The translations under genes and the position numbers were made by a program. Under the pieces are notes generated by a model. It did no database searches. It saw only the letters and a program-made list of their open reading frames with translations, and was not told the DNA's origin. From the NCBI RefSeq assembly GCF_900156725.1, contig NZ_FTOI01000001.1, positions 372,001-436,000 of the forward strand: 64,000 bases of DNA. Direction: 5' to 3'. This document shows, piece after piece, positions 26,439 through 35,424 of this stretch (positions are counted from its first letter, which is position 1; every line of letters starts with the position of its first letter). This DNA comes from Kaistella chaponensis. GTDB lineage: Bacteria > Bacteroidota > Bacteroidia > Flavobacteriales > Weeksellaceae.

Positions 26439-27124
26439 TGCACAATCAAACTTGCTTTCTACTGTATTATAACAAATATGGAGATAATGATGCGTTTTTG
26501 CACTGCTTTTCTGCAGAAGAGGGTTATCGAAGCTTTTTTGTCAAAGGTATTTACTCTTCTAAAAATAAAAAAAAACCGTATCTCTTTCCCCTGAATTTAT
26601 TAAATATTTCAGTTGTTAAAAAAGGAAGTAGCCAATCGGTTTCTACGATTTCCAAATTAGAATTGGCTGCGGAATTTTATGATTTTAATGATGTTAAGAC
26701 CAATTCTATTTTATTTTTTACAGCAGAATTTTTGCATCAAATTTTAAGAAATGAAGATCAAAACCATCAATCTTTCAGTGCGATATATGATTTTCGGGAA
26801 GAGATCAAATCAAATAATTTTGATGCTCATATTGAATTGCTTTTTCGCTTTTTAAAAATTTCTGGGATTGCACCTCTTTACAATCAAAAAAAATACTTAG
26901 ATCCCGAATCAGGCACCTTCCATGAAGAAATTTCAAATGCTGTTTTTAATGATGAGATATCTGATATTTGGAAAAGTTTTTTGGAGAATGAACACTTGAA
27001 AATCCACTTGAAAAAGACCCAAAGAAATGATGTTTTAGATTCGCTGATGGTCTATTATCATCTTCATTTTACGGGATTCTACATCCCGAATTCATTAGCA
27101 GTTCTAAGGCAGATTTTTGAGTAA
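26438..27124 (+). CDS. recO: DNA repair protein RecO
   Basis: 228 residues from the ATG at 26438, which overlaps the porZ TGA by one base, so translation is probably coupled. The N-terminal OB-fold reads CFLLYYNKYGDNDAFLHCFSAEEGYRSFFVKG, and the helical C-terminus has HIELLFRFLKISGIAP. RecO loads RecA with RecR onto SSB-coated DNA. The zinc-finger cysteines found in some RecO proteins are absent, as is common in Bacteroidota. Confidence 0.9.
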   Translation: MHNQTCFLLYYNKYGDNDAFLHCFSAEEGYRSFFVKGIYSSKNKKKPYLFPLNLLNISVVKKGSSQSVSTISKLELAAEFYDFNDVKTNSILFFTAEFLHQILRNEDQNHQSFSAIYDFREEIKSNNFDAHIELLFRFLKISGIAPLYNQKKYLDPESGTFHEEISNAVFNDEISDIWKSFLENEHLKIHLKKTQRNDVLDSLMVYYHLHFTGFYIPNSLAVLRQIFE

Positions 27125-27153
27125 AAAGTAGAAAAAGTTTCTGACGTAAACAA

Positions 27154-27188
27154 AAAAAAGTTCCTTTCAAAAGGAACTTTAATTTTTT
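27154..27188. terminator. Bidirectional terminator after recO
   Basis: Ten-base stem AAAGTTCCTT/AAGGAACTTT with a 4-base loop; A-run on one side and T6 on the other. Confidence 0.9.
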
Positions 27189-27206
27189 GTAAGCTTGCAA
27201 TTCAAA

Positions 27207-27920
27207 TTATCTCGCAGTAGTTTTATATACTTGAAAATTAAAGACAAAACTTCTGTTACGGTAAGAAATATTAGAATAATTAAAATAAGGATCTCTCCCA
27301 AATGCCGCTCTGGAAGGAACAATAATTACTCCCTGAAGGTTGTAATTGCTTTCGTCAGTAAGGTCAAAAGATTTAAAAAGTTGTAGCGCTTCAACGAAAC
27401 CCTCTATTTCGTAATAACTTCTTTGTTTCGCCTCTTGTGTTGTAGCATTCGCCAAAACTTCATCTTTTACGTGGAAATAGGCGGGATCTACTTCGGGAAC
27501 TCCGCTTCCATTAACGGTGTTTCTAAATGGATATCCGGCAACAAAAGTAGATTTACCGTCGGTATTTGTTGCAACATAACTGTTGGTAATACTCATTAGT
27601 TTTATGATGTCGGTTGCGCCAATCGTTTTTCCTGGGTCAGGTTGCGCTCCTTGTCTTACGATATAAATTACTCCTGAAGGTAAAGTTACCGGAGCCGGTA
27701 TAAGATCTGCTAATTTTTTGTTAATCGTATCTGTTGCCACATAATTTTTGATGTTCCCTTTGGCATCTAAATAATGGGTTTGCAAAAAGTCCAGTGCTGC
27801 CTGATCATCATAACTATTTTGGGTTTCTATACTTACTTCCGGCTCTACTACGGGTTGGTCTGTTCTGCACGAAGACAACGCAATAGAAGCAAGAGCAAGG
27901 AAGAAAAATGATTTTTTCAT
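27207..27920 (-). CDS. FKBP-type peptidylprolyl isomerase-like lipoprotein
   Basis: 237 residues. Lipobox IALSSC (Cys18). The segment LPSGVIYIVRQGAQPDPGKTI looks like the FKBP entry strand, and LQGVIIVPSRAAFGRDPYFN with FVFNFQVYKT looks like the FKBP exit. The central flap is diverged. The protein resembles the GldI/FKBP-like lipoproteins of Flavobacteriia, which assist folding of envelope proteins. Catalytic activity is uncertain because the canonical aromatic pocket is not clear by eye. Convergent with recO. Confidence 0.65.
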   Translation of the reverse strand: MKKSFFFLALASIALSSCRTDQPVVEPEVSIETQNSYDDQAALDFLQTHYLDAKGNIKNYVATDTINKKLADLIPAPVTLPSGVIYIVRQGAQPDPGKTIGATDIIKLMSITNSYVATNTDGKSTFVAGYPFRNTVNGSGVPEVDPAYFHVKDEVLANATTQEAKQRSYYEIEGFVEALQLFKSFDLTDESNYNLQGVIIVPSRAAFGRDPYFNYSNISYRNRSFVFNFQVYKTTAR

Positions 27921-27979
27921 ATTTAATAATATCTGTAAATTGCTAAAATTTTTTAATCCTGCAAAAGTATAAATAAAAT

Positions 27980-28405
27980 ATGAGAATAGATAAGTTTTTA
28001 TGGTGTGTTCGATTTTATAAAACCAGAAGCATTGCTACCGACGAAATTAAGAAAAACCGTGTCTCAGTGGGAACAGCTACCGTAAAAAGTTCCAAAGAGG
28101 TCAAAGAAGGCGATCTTATAAAAATTAGAAAGAATCAAATTGATTACGTCATTAAAATTCTGGAGATTCCAAAAAGCAGAGTAGGCGCTAAATTAGTTCC
28201 TGTGTACATTCAAGACAAAACTGACAAGGAGCAGCATGAAATTCTGAAACAAAGAAAATTAGCGCAAGATTATTACCGCATCAAAGGTGAAGGTCGCCCC
28301 ACGAAAAAAGACCGCCGAGAATTGGATGATTACATCGAAAGCGACTCTACTTCAGCTATGGAGAACGGAGAGTGGGATTTGTTTTTTAGCGATGTTGAGG
28401 AATAA
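27980..28405 (+). CDS. S4-domain RNA-binding protein (Hsp15/HslR-like)
   Basis: 141 residues. The S4 domain occupies residues 1-60: MRIDKFLWCVRFYKTRSIATDEIKKN and VNGT-like RVSVGTATVKSSKEVKEGDLI. This matches the heat-shock protein 15 family, which in E. coli rescues 50S subunits carrying stalled peptidyl-tRNA. The C-terminal extension is basic then acidic (GRPTKKDRRELDDYI). Convergent with aroK across 7 bases. Confidence 0.88.
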   Translation: MRIDKFLWCVRFYKTRSIATDEIKKNRVSVGTATVKSSKEVKEGDLIKIRKNQIDYVIKILEIPKSRVGAKLVPVYIQDKTDKEQHEILKQRKLAQDYYRIKGEGRPTKKDRRELDDYIESDSTSAMENGEWDLFFSDVEE

Positions 28406-28412
28406 GTTGATT

Positions 28413-28922
28413 TTAAAAAAGCGCTTTAATTTCCTTTACAATATATTGAACTTCTTTCCCATCGGTATCGATCGTATATTTCGCTTGGGAATAATACCCA
28501 TTTCGTTCAAATAGATGTTTTGCAATAAATTCTGGCAAATCCTCATCGTTGATTTTTGCGATTAAGGGTCTTTTTTGTTTTTGTTTCAAAAGTCTTTCTG
28601 CAAGATTCTTTACTGATGTTCGAAGGAAAATACTTTCGGTATATTGATTGATCACTTCCATGTTATTGTAGTACGCAGGTGTACCGCCACCAACGCTTAA
28701 AATAATGTGGTCTTGTGTTGCTAAAATTTCCTCCAGAATTTCTCTTTCCTGTTTTCTAAAGTAGATTTCGCCTCTTTTTTCGAAGATTTCGACAATTGTC
28801 ATCTTATTTTTCAAAGAAATTTGCTGATCCAAGTCAATTAATTTTAGGTTCAATTCTTGACTCAAAACTTTGGAAATGTGAGATTTGCCGCTTCCCATGT
28901 ATCCGACGAGTGAAATTATCAT
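28413..28922 (-). CDS. aroK: Shikimate kinase
   Basis: 169 residues from the ATG at 28922; a GTG five codons upstream is less likely. Walker A is GYMGSGKS. Then LIDLDQQI (DxD-type shikimate contact), FEKRGEIYFRKQERE, LSVGGGTPAY (the GGG substrate loop) and a LIDring-like RPLIAK. It phosphorylates shikimate at O3 in aromatic amino acid synthesis, in the cytosol. It runs away from the tRNA genes. Confidence 0.95.
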   Translation of the reverse strand: MIISLVGYMGSGKSHISKVLSQELNLKLIDLDQQISLKNKMTIVEIFEKRGEIYFRKQEREILEEILATQDHIILSVGGGTPAYYNNMEVINQYTESIFLRTSVKNLAERLLKQKQKRPLIAKINDEDLPEFIAKHLFERNGYYSQAKYTIDTDGKEVQYIVKEIKALF

Positions 28923-28954
28923 ATTTTTATTTTGCACAAAGTTCCAAAAAAATT

Positions 28955-28983
28955 TTGAGATTTTAAAAAAAGACTTATCTTTG
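28955..28983 (+). promoter_or_regulatory. tRNA promoter
   Basis: TTG (28955-28957), 18-base spacer, TATCTTTG (28976-28983), 46 bases before the first tRNA-Lys. Confidence 0.75.
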
Positions 28984-29029
28984 CACCACTTTAAAACGAC
29001 AATATAACTATTCAGTTTTAATGGTGACC

Positions 29030-29102
29030 GACTCGGTAGCTCAGCTGGTAGAGCAATACACTTTTAATGTATGGGTCCTGGGTTCGAATCCCAGCCGGGT
29101 CA
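29030..29102 (+). tRNA. tRNA-Lys (anticodon UUU), copy 1
   Basis: 73 bases. Acceptor GACTCGG pairs with CCGGGTC (one G-T pair). D arm GCTCAGCTGGTAGAGC. Anticodon stem ATACA/TGTAT with loop CTTTTAA. T arm CTGGG-TTCGAATC-CCAG. Discriminator A; no encoded CCA. Confidence 0.97.
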
Positions 29103-29116
29103 CAAGTAAAAAATTT

Positions 29117-29140
29117 CCGTAATTTTTACGGTTTTTTTTT
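29117..29140 (+). terminator. Terminator after the first tRNA-Lys
   Basis: CCGTAA/TTACGG stem with a 3-base loop, then T9. It separates tRNA-Lys from tRNA-Leu, beginning 15 bases after the tRNA. Confidence 0.8.
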
Positions 29141-29223
29141 GCCTGCGTGGTGAAATTGGTAGACACGCCATCTTGAGGGGGTGGTTTCCTAAGGATGTGC
29201 TGGTTCGAGTCCAGTCGCAGGCA
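29141..29223 (+). tRNA. tRNA-Leu (anticodon GAG)
   Basis: 83 bases with a long variable arm. Acceptor GCCTGCG pairs with CGCAGGC. Anticodon stem CCATC/GGTGG with loop TTGAGGG, anticodon GAG. T arm CTGG-TTCGAGT-CCAG. Discriminator A. It begins directly after the T-run of the terminator, so most transcripts must either read through or start nearby. Confidence 0.96.
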
Positions 29224-29321
29224 CAGCAACAAAAATTAACTATGAATATTGAAGGGATTAATAATTCTGATTATTTCATTAAAAAACCTTTTAATTATCA
29301 ATTCTAAATTTTTAATTAAAA

Positions 29322-29394
29322 GACTCGGTAGCTCAGCTGGTAGAGCAATACACTTTTAATGTATGGGTCCTGGGTTCGAATCCCAGCCGGGTCA
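29322..29394 (+). tRNA. tRNA-Lys (anticodon UUU), copy 2
   Basis: Identical in all 73 bases to the first tRNA-Lys, about 290 bases upstream. The flanks differ, so only the gene itself is duplicated or kept identical by gene conversion. Confidence 0.97.
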
Positions 29395-29496
29395 CTAAAT
29401 TACTTCTTCGGAAGTATTTTTTTTTTTTTTTTCATATTGATATTTTGTGATTTGGTGTACAAAAGTTTTCCCAGTTAAGGAAAGCTTTTGGCTTTT

Positions 29497-30372
29497 TTAA
29501 GGGTTTTTGATTTTGTTGAAAATGCTTTCTACGAGTTCTTTGCCCCCTTTAAAATTTAAATGATCTTGGTCACCAAAATATTCTTCATGGTTTACATAAA
29601 TCGTTTCAACATCGATCACTTTTAAACCCTTAGAAATAAATATTTGATCGGCGCCATAGTTTTTATCGCCCAATATTGTGGAATAAGAGCTCGATAGTGG
29701 AAATTTTAAACCAATCAGTTCTATATTATTGGCTTTACATACGGCGATAATATTCAATAATATTCTTTCAAGGTTTTTGCTCCTGCTCGGTGTCGGAAAC
29801 TGCCCTGAAATCCTTTCCTCCGCTCTTTTTAGCTGTTCTTTTTTTGGTAATTTACTCCACATTACGTTTTCTTGTGCATTTTTTTTAGGGGAGAAAACCG
29901 CTGCAATCTTACTTTCCAGATATATTCTTAGTAGTGGGTTCACCTTTATCTGAAAAATTGGAAAATAATATTTTAAATATTTTTCTTTCAAATAATTGGT
30001 ATCAATAGTAGAGGTATAAATCACGCTTTTATCTGCATTGTTAAATTGATCTCGATACGGACTTAAGGTATGGTTGTCTACAGTGAGGTAAATCGTTTTT
30101 ATTTTATACTTATTTTCTATTAAATAATTAATTTTCCTGCTACTATCTAAATAGGAGTCGCTGCTGGCAGAAAAATTGAAGATTTTAAACTTTTCGGCGG
30201 ATTTTTCTAATGGTATTCCATGCGAGTCTGCGATCAGAAAGGAATGGTAATTTTTGCTTGGGAAATCCTTATATCCTTTGTAATAGTTATCATTAGCAAA
30301 GACGAAAACGATACCATTAAAAAGAAGTACAATTATCAAAAAAACAAATAAATTGGTAACAAATTTCCTCAT
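29497..30372 (-). CDS. SGNH/DltD-like partner of the MBOAT acyltransferase
   Basis: 291 residues. One N-terminal span (FVTNLFVFLIIVLLFNGIVF) anchors it, with the body in the periplasm. FLIADSHG (Ser50) and the late DQDH (Asp268, His271) fit the SGNH Ser-Asp-His set. The gene follows an AlgI-like MBOAT gene by 12 bases on the same strand. In alginate, D-alanyl and exopolysaccharide systems the MBOAT protein moves acyl groups across the membrane and a DltD/AlgJ/AlgX-type SGNH protein attaches them. The target glycan is unknown. Confidence 0.75.
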   Translation of the reverse strand: MRKFVTNLFVFLIIVLLFNGIVFVFANDNYYKGYKDFPSKNYHSFLIADSHGIPLEKSAEKFKIFNFSASSDSYLDSSRKINYLIENKYKIKTIYLTVDNHTLSPYRDQFNNADKSVIYTSTIDTNYLKEKYLKYYFPIFQIKVNPLLRIYLESKIAAVFSPKKNAQENVMWSKLPKKEQLKRAEERISGQFPTPSRSKNLERILLNIIAVCKANNIELIGLKFPLSSSYSTILGDKNYGADQIFISKGLKVIDVETIYVNHEEYFGDQDHLNFKGGKELVESIFNKIKNP

Positions 30373-30384
30373 ATCAATTATCTC

Positions 30385-31839
30385 TTAAAATTGGAAGTAG
30401 ATGAATTCCACCGTTTTGCCAAAATTTCCATAAAAATACATGCAAAGCAGAATCAAGATATAACTTAACCAGCGGATGGGTTTAAAAATGATGTTTTTCA
30501 TTCCTTCCAAAGCGTATTGGTTCTCTCTTCCTTGCCATTCTACCAATAAGAAAATAATAATCGATCCGAACAAGGTTTTCGCATTTTCCATATCATTAAA
30601 TTTCGGAAACGTAAACAACGATGGGGAAAAGATTCCTGAAAGGTAATGTAAAGCATGTTCCATATTTTCTGCCCGAAAAAAGATCCAGGCGAAAACTGTT
30701 AAAGAAAAGGTCATTGCTATTTGTGCCATTTCTTTTAAGGTTGGGAAAATTTTCCCTTGGGCTACAATTTCTAAATGGTTGCGATTTGTTTTCAAAATGA
30801 TTGATGGTAGTATGAATAATGCGTTCAAGCTTCCCCAAACAATAAATGTCCAGTTCGCTCCATGCCAAAATCCACTCACAATAAAAATGATAAAAGTATT
30901 TCGAATTCGCATCCAATTTCCGCCTTTGCTTCCACCGAGTGGAATATACAAATAATCTTTGAACCAAGAAGAAAGGGAAATATGCCAACGACGCCAAAAC
31001 TCCGCAATGTCTCGGGAAAAATAGGGAAAAGCAAAATTCCGCAATAATTCTATCCCAAATAGCCTTGCTGTTCCTAATGCAATATCAGAATACCCTGAAA
31101 AATCACCATAAATCTGAAAAGTGAAAAATAGTGCACCCAAAACTAAGGTGCTTCCATTCATGTCTGCAGAATTATTGAAAATCTGATTAGCGTACTCGGC
31201 ACAATTATCTGCGATAACAATTTTTTTAAACAAGCCCCAAAGTATTTGTCGCAAACCATCTGCGGCTTTTGAATATTGAAAATCTCTCGGTTTTTTTATT
31301 TGAGGTAATAAATGGGTTGCTCTTTCAATAGGACCTGCAACTAACAATGGAAAAAAACTGACAAAGACTGCATAATCTACAAAGTTTTTTTCTGCGTTTA
31401 TGCGGTTTTTATAAATGTCTATGACATAAGAAAGTCCATGAAAAGTATAAAACGAAATTCCTACGGGTAAAATAACGTTTAACAAGAGTGGACTTGTTTT
31501 CCAGCCAAGATATGAAACACTTTCTGCGAAAGATTCTGCAAAGAAGTTGTAGTATTTAAATACTCCTAGAAATCCCAAATTGATAATGATACTTAACCAA
31601 AACCATCTTTTTTTATGGGTGTTGCTGCTAGAATTCTGTATTTTTAAACCTGCGAAATAATCGAGTAGGGTAGAAAACAATAGTAAGAACATAAAACGCC
31701 AATCCCAACATGCATAAAAAAAGTAGCTTGAAATAAGCAGCAGTACATTTTGCAGTTTAAGGTTTCTGTTCGCTAAAAACCAGTAAATAAAAAATACGAT
31801 GGATAAAAAAATAGCAAAATTAATGGAGTTAAAAAGCAT
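30385..31839 (-). CDS. MBOAT-family membrane O-acyltransferase (AlgI-like)
   Basis: 484 residues with about 10-12 membrane spans. It opens LFNSINFAIFLSIVFFIYWF, as AlgI-type proteins do. Signature blocks are FFPLLVAGPIERATHLLPQ, GDFSGYSDIALGTARLFGI, FWRRWHISLSSWFKDYLYIPLGG and SGFWHGANWTF, the last holding the conserved His near residue 325. It moves acetyl or another acyl group from the cytosol to the outside for O-acylation of a surface polysaccharide or lipid. The SGNH gene downstream is its likely partner. Confidence 0.93.
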   Translation of the reverse strand: MLFNSINFAIFLSIVFFIYWFLANRNLKLQNVLLLISSYFFYACWDWRFMFLLLFSTLLDYFAGLKIQNSSSNTHKKRWFWLSIIINLGFLGVFKYYNFFAESFAESVSYLGWKTSPLLLNVILPVGISFYTFHGLSYVIDIYKNRINAEKNFVDYAVFVSFFPLLVAGPIERATHLLPQIKKPRDFQYSKAADGLRQILWGLFKKIVIADNCAEYANQIFNNSADMNGSTLVLGALFFTFQIYGDFSGYSDIALGTARLFGIELLRNFAFPYFSRDIAEFWRRWHISLSSWFKDYLYIPLGGSKGGNWMRIRNTFIIFIVSGFWHGANWTFIVWGSLNALFILPSIILKTNRNHLEIVAQGKIFPTLKEMAQIAMTFSLTVFAWIFFRAENMEHALHYLSGIFSPSLFTFPKFNDMENAKTLFGSIIIFLLVEWQGRENQYALEGMKNIIFKPIRWLSYILILLCMYFYGNFGKTVEFIYFQF

Positions 31840-31977
31840 TTGATATTCTAATATTTCAAAGTAAATTTAATTGAAGGTTTTCCTGATCGTTTGAATTCAG
31901 AAATAATAAATGGATGAAGAATAATTTTGAGTTAAAAAGTGTTTTTATTCGGGTGAAATAAATTTGTATTTTTAAAT

Positions 31978-32826
31978 TTAGTCCAAATGTACGTTATCAA
32001 TCAGCCGAACATCATTGACAAAAACTACGATGAACGCGCGATATTGATGACCCGCATAAAAAAAATCGGTTTCTTTCAAAGTTTGTTCATCGGCGATTTC
32101 AAAATATTCTAAAACCATTCCCCTTTGATCTTCAAAAATTTCTTTTACCCGTTGATTGATTTCGGAGATGGTGATGATTCTGAACCATTCATTTACTTTT
32201 AGCAAAGTTTCGTGGATCACTTTAGAAGCCTCGCGCTGTTCAGAGCTCAGTCTTTCATTGCGGGAACTCATAGCCAATCCATTAGCTTCTCTATAAATTG
32301 CAACTCCATGAATTTTTACAGGCAGCTTTAGTTTTTCTACTAATTTTTTGATAATTGCAAGTTGTTGAAAATCTTTTTCTCCGAAATATGCATGATCCGG
32401 TTGTGCCTGTCTCAGCAACTCTTCCACCACAGTTCCTACGCCATTGAAATGTCCCGGACGGAATTTTCCTTCCATTTCATTTTCTAAACCATCAAAATCA
32501 TAAGATTTGCTTTGCAATCCATTTGGATATAAATCAGAAACTTCGGGAAGGTAAACCGCGTCAACAAAGTTTGAATTTTCTAAAATTTTCAAATCTTTTT
32601 CAACATTTCGGGGATACTTTTCTAAATCTGCAGCATTATTAAATTGGGTAGGATTTACAAAAATAGAGGAAATGACCAAGTCGTTTTCTTTGCTTGCCGC
32701 TTCGTACAAGGAAATATGACCTTGATGAAGCGCGCCCATCGTGGGAGCAAAGCCAATTTTTTTTCCCATTTCACGCTGCCTTTCAATATAATCGTGAAAG
32801 GTCTTCTTCGATTTAAAAATTTTCAT
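31978..32826 (-). CDS. panC: Pantothenate synthetase
   Basis: 282 residues, normal length. FAPTMGALHQGHISLYEAA carries the adenylate-binding HIGH-like motif. Further blocks: SIFVNPTQFNNAADLEKYPR, HFNGVGTVVEELL, YFGEKDFQQLAIIKK and AMSSRNERLSSEQRE. It joins pantoate and beta-alanine with ATP to make pantothenate for coenzyme A. It is divergent from the GT5-like gene, with a 192-base gap. No panB or panD is nearby. Confidence 0.96.
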   Translation of the reverse strand: MKIFKSKKTFHDYIERQREMGKKIGFAPTMGALHQGHISLYEAASKENDLVISSIFVNPTQFNNAADLEKYPRNVEKDLKILENSNFVDAVYLPEVSDLYPNGLQSKSYDFDGLENEMEGKFRPGHFNGVGTVVEELLRQAQPDHAYFGEKDFQQLAIIKKLVEKLKLPVKIHGVAIYREANGLAMSSRNERLSSEQREASKVIHETLLKVNEWFRIITISEINQRVKEIFEDQRGMVLEYFEIADEQTLKETDFFYAGHQYRAFIVVFVNDVRLIDNVHLD

Positions 32827-32965
32827 GGTGTTTTATTATCTATGTAAAAATAAGAATTTCTGCTAAAAAAGCGTATAAATGGAATTTTAATTTGCAGAAA
32901 AATTAGACTATTGAAATTATAATTATTAAAATTTGTTAATTAAAAAATATTCGTTTTAAATTTCG

Positions 32966-32973
32966 TAATTTTG
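32966..32973 (+). promoter_or_regulatory. Promoter -7 box of the GT5-like gene
   Basis: TAATTTTG. Its position rules out the in-frame codon at 32971 as the start and supports the ATG at 33019. Confidence 0.55.
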
Positions 32974-33018
32974 CGCTGTAGAATATTCTGCTTAATCATA
33001 CGAAGAACGATAGAATTT

Positions 33019-33789
33019 ATGCCGAACCAAAAGATATTATACGTCACCACAGAACTATATCCTTATCAGGAAGACAGTAACATAGCGACAACGGTGAGTA
33101 AAATGGCACTCAAAATGCATCAAGGAGGGAATGATGTGAGGGTTTTTATGCCGCGATTTGGGCAAATAAGTGAACGCAAGTTTCAGCTTCATGAAGTAAT
33201 TCGCCTTTCGGGGATGAATATTATTATTAATGATCTCGATCAGCCCTTGATTATCAAAGTGGCTTCACTTCCAGGAGAAAGACTTCAGGTTTATTTCATC
33301 GATAATGATGAGTATTTCAAAAGAAAACAATTCTACATTGATGATGATGGAAAACCATTTGAGGATAATGATGAGCGGGCTATATTCTTCGCAAGAGGAG
33401 TTATAGAAACCATCAAAAAACTCAATTGGGTTCCTGATGTAATTCATATCAATGGTTGGATGGCCTCTTTTATTCCCATTTATTTAAAGACTTTTTACAA
33501 AAATGATTCTTATTTTAAAGATTCAAAAATTGTACTTTCGGTCTATAATGAGGAAGATTTAGTGCTTTCTTCAGCGATAGGAGAAAAAATGAAATTCGAC
33601 AATATTACTTCACTTCCAGCCTTTGAAAAACCGAGTTTTCAACAATTCGTGATCGATAGTATGGATTTGGTAGATATCGTTTTAAAAGGTGATGAGTTCT
33701 TGCAAGATCAACTCAAAAATGCTTTTGACAAAACTGAAACTACAAAATCTGAATACATCGATGCTAGTTCCATCAATAACTTATACTAA
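33019..33789 (+). CDS. Glycogen/starch synthase N-terminal (GT5)-domain protein, truncated form
   Basis: 256 residues from the ATG at 33019. ILYVTTELYPYQEDSNIATTVSKMA is the GT5 entry (normally KVGGL, here altered). Also present: GGNDVRVFMPRFG, DDNDERAIFFARGVIETI and WVPDVIHINGWMASFIPIYL. Full glycogen synthases are about 470 residues with a second GT1-type domain holding the ADP-glucose site. Here the chain ends after the first domain and there is no trace of the second downstream. Starch synthesis is therefore doubtful, and a regulatory or scaffold role is possible. It precedes the DUF4270 gene by 14 bases, so the two are likely co-expressed. Confidence 0.75.
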   Translation: MPNQKILYVTTELYPYQEDSNIATTVSKMALKMHQGGNDVRVFMPRFGQISERKFQLHEVIRLSGMNIIINDLDQPLIIKVASLPGERLQVYFIDNDEYFKRKQFYIDDDGKPFEDNDERAIFFARGVIETIKKLNWVPDVIHINGWMASFIPIYLKTFYKNDSYFKDSKIVLSVYNEEDLVLSSAIGEKMKFDNITSLPAFEKPSFQQFVIDSMDLVDIVLKGDEFLQDQLKNAFDKTETTKSEYIDASSINNLY

Positions 33790-33803
33790 TCAATTTTTTT
33801 TTA

Positions 33804-35399
33804 ATGATAAATAATATTCAAAAATTATTCAAAATTACCACAACATTGGTAATTGGGAGTTTAATTTTGTGGAATTGTGAGCCTGAGTCAGATCAACTTG
33901 GTTCACAATTTTTTCAGAACGGTGCACAAGGAACAGAAACTTCATATCCTGTTATTGCATACAATAATTACAATGGAATAGCCGGACAATTAAATGGAGA
34001 TACGATTCGAACTGATGCAGTTCGTCTAAATAGTGCTGCGCTTGGAGCATTCAGCGAATCACAGTTTGGGTTGCAGAAAGCAGCTTATGTTACGCAAGTT
34101 CGTTTAAGTTCCTATGCACCAGATTTTGGTGTAAATCCTATTATAGATTCTGCAGTGATGGTCATAAAACCATTGTACGCAACAGATTCTGTAACTACAA
34201 CAACTGATGAGAGCTATGTTTACCCAATCGGCGCAGTTCCTGCAAAAAAAGTGGTAAAAACTTATCCTGTAAGCAAATATGGGAAAGCTAAACTTGGAGG
34301 TTCAAAAACAACTTTCAATATTAAGGTTCGGGAAGTCACTGATTTTCTCGGTACCAATACGGATCAAATTAAATCCAATAAAATCGTAGGTACAGGAAAT
34401 GTAATAGGCTCTAAGGTTTTCAAAGGAGATATTAATTCGATTTCAATTACCAAAAAAGCAGATAACTCTGTACTTCTAGAACGTGAAGCATCAATAAGAA
34501 TTCCACTAGATTCTACCTTTTTTCAAAATAAAATTATCACAAAAGGTACCGCTCCAGAACTTACTGATGCAGCATCATTCATTAGATATTTTAAAGGTTT
34601 GAGAATCTCTGTAGATGAAAATGATGGTTATTTTTTCAATTTCAATCCCAATTCTGTAGTAATCAATCTTTATTATAAGAAAAATAAAGTTGACGGAACT
34701 ACAACAACTCGTGAACAAGCGGTCTTTGCAATGGATTTAGGTTCAGCGAACACGCATTTTAGCCAGATTTCTTTTGACAGAACGGGTACTCCTTCTGCTT
34801 CTGTAATTTCTGCAAATCAATTGACCGGGGATTCAAGACTGTATGCACAGGGAATGGGAGGACCGGGAATAGGTCTTCGAGTTCCTCTTGCAACCGTAGA
34901 TGCAATAAAAGCAATGTACAAAAACGATAAGATCGGAATTATCTCAGCGAAAATCAGAATTTACACCGATGCAGTTAACTGGAACAATAGTTATAAAAAA
35001 CCAGAGACTTTTGTTGTAAGACAGCGTGACTTAAGTCTTAATGGGGAAGATCAGTATCTGAAAGATTTTCTCATCGACATGAGTGCTTTGGCATATTCTG
35101 GAAACTATAATTTGGTGAAAGCGTATGATTTAGATAAGAACCCTACCTATTATGATATAGGAATTACACAAACCTTCAAGAATATCATAGAAACTGAAGC
35201 TAAAAATAATGACTTGGTACTTAATGTGGGAACTTATACTACAGATGCAAATGGTAATTTTTTGGGTATTCAGTATAAATCATTAGGTCAACAAAATTTT
35301 AATTCGAGATCTTTTTCACCGAATAGAGCGGTGTTTATAGGAACAGAAGCCAATAACGTTCAGAGTCCTAAGTTGATTTTGACTTACGGTAAAAAATAA
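33804..35399 (+). CDS. DUF4270 family lipoprotein
   Basis: 531 residues. Lipobox near Cys25 (GSLILWNC). The chain is beta-rich and follows the DUF4270 pattern: LGSQFF, NNYNGIAGQLNGDTIRTDAV near the start, SAVMVIKPL, LYAQGMGGPGIGLRVPL, and a C-terminal KLILTYGKK. DUF4270 proteins are outer-membrane-associated lipoproteins of Bacteroidota with no assigned reaction. It sits between the GT5-like gene and glmS, 25 bases before glmS. Confidence 0.85.
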   Translation: MINNIQKLFKITTTLVIGSLILWNCEPESDQLGSQFFQNGAQGTETSYPVIAYNNYNGIAGQLNGDTIRTDAVRLNSAALGAFSESQFGLQKAAYVTQVRLSSYAPDFGVNPIIDSAVMVIKPLYATDSVTTTTDESYVYPIGAVPAKKVVKTYPVSKYGKAKLGGSKTTFNIKVREVTDFLGTNTDQIKSNKIVGTGNVIGSKVFKGDINSISITKKADNSVLLEREASIRIPLDSTFFQNKIITKGTAPELTDAASFIRYFKGLRISVDENDGYFFNFNPNSVVINLYYKKNKVDGTTTTREQAVFAMDLGSANTHFSQISFDRTGTPSASVISANQLTGDSRLYAQGMGGPGIGLRVPLATVDAIKAMYKNDKIGIISAKIRIYTDAVNWNNSYKKPETFVVRQRDLSLNGEDQYLKDFLIDMSALAYSGNYNLVKAYDLDKNPTYYDIGITQTFKNIIETEAKNNDLVLNVGTYTTDANGNFLGIQYKSLGQQNFNSRSFSPNRAVFIGTEANNVQSPKLILTYGKK

Positions 35400-35424
35400 T
35401 AGTTAATAATAAAGAATAAAATAT

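Noticed and set aside
29041..29232. 63-codon minus-strand frame over the tRNA genes
   Set aside because: It is antisense to tRNA-Lys and tRNA-Leu (SRLGFEPRTHTLKVYCST-type text), a well-known false gene made by tRNA sequence.
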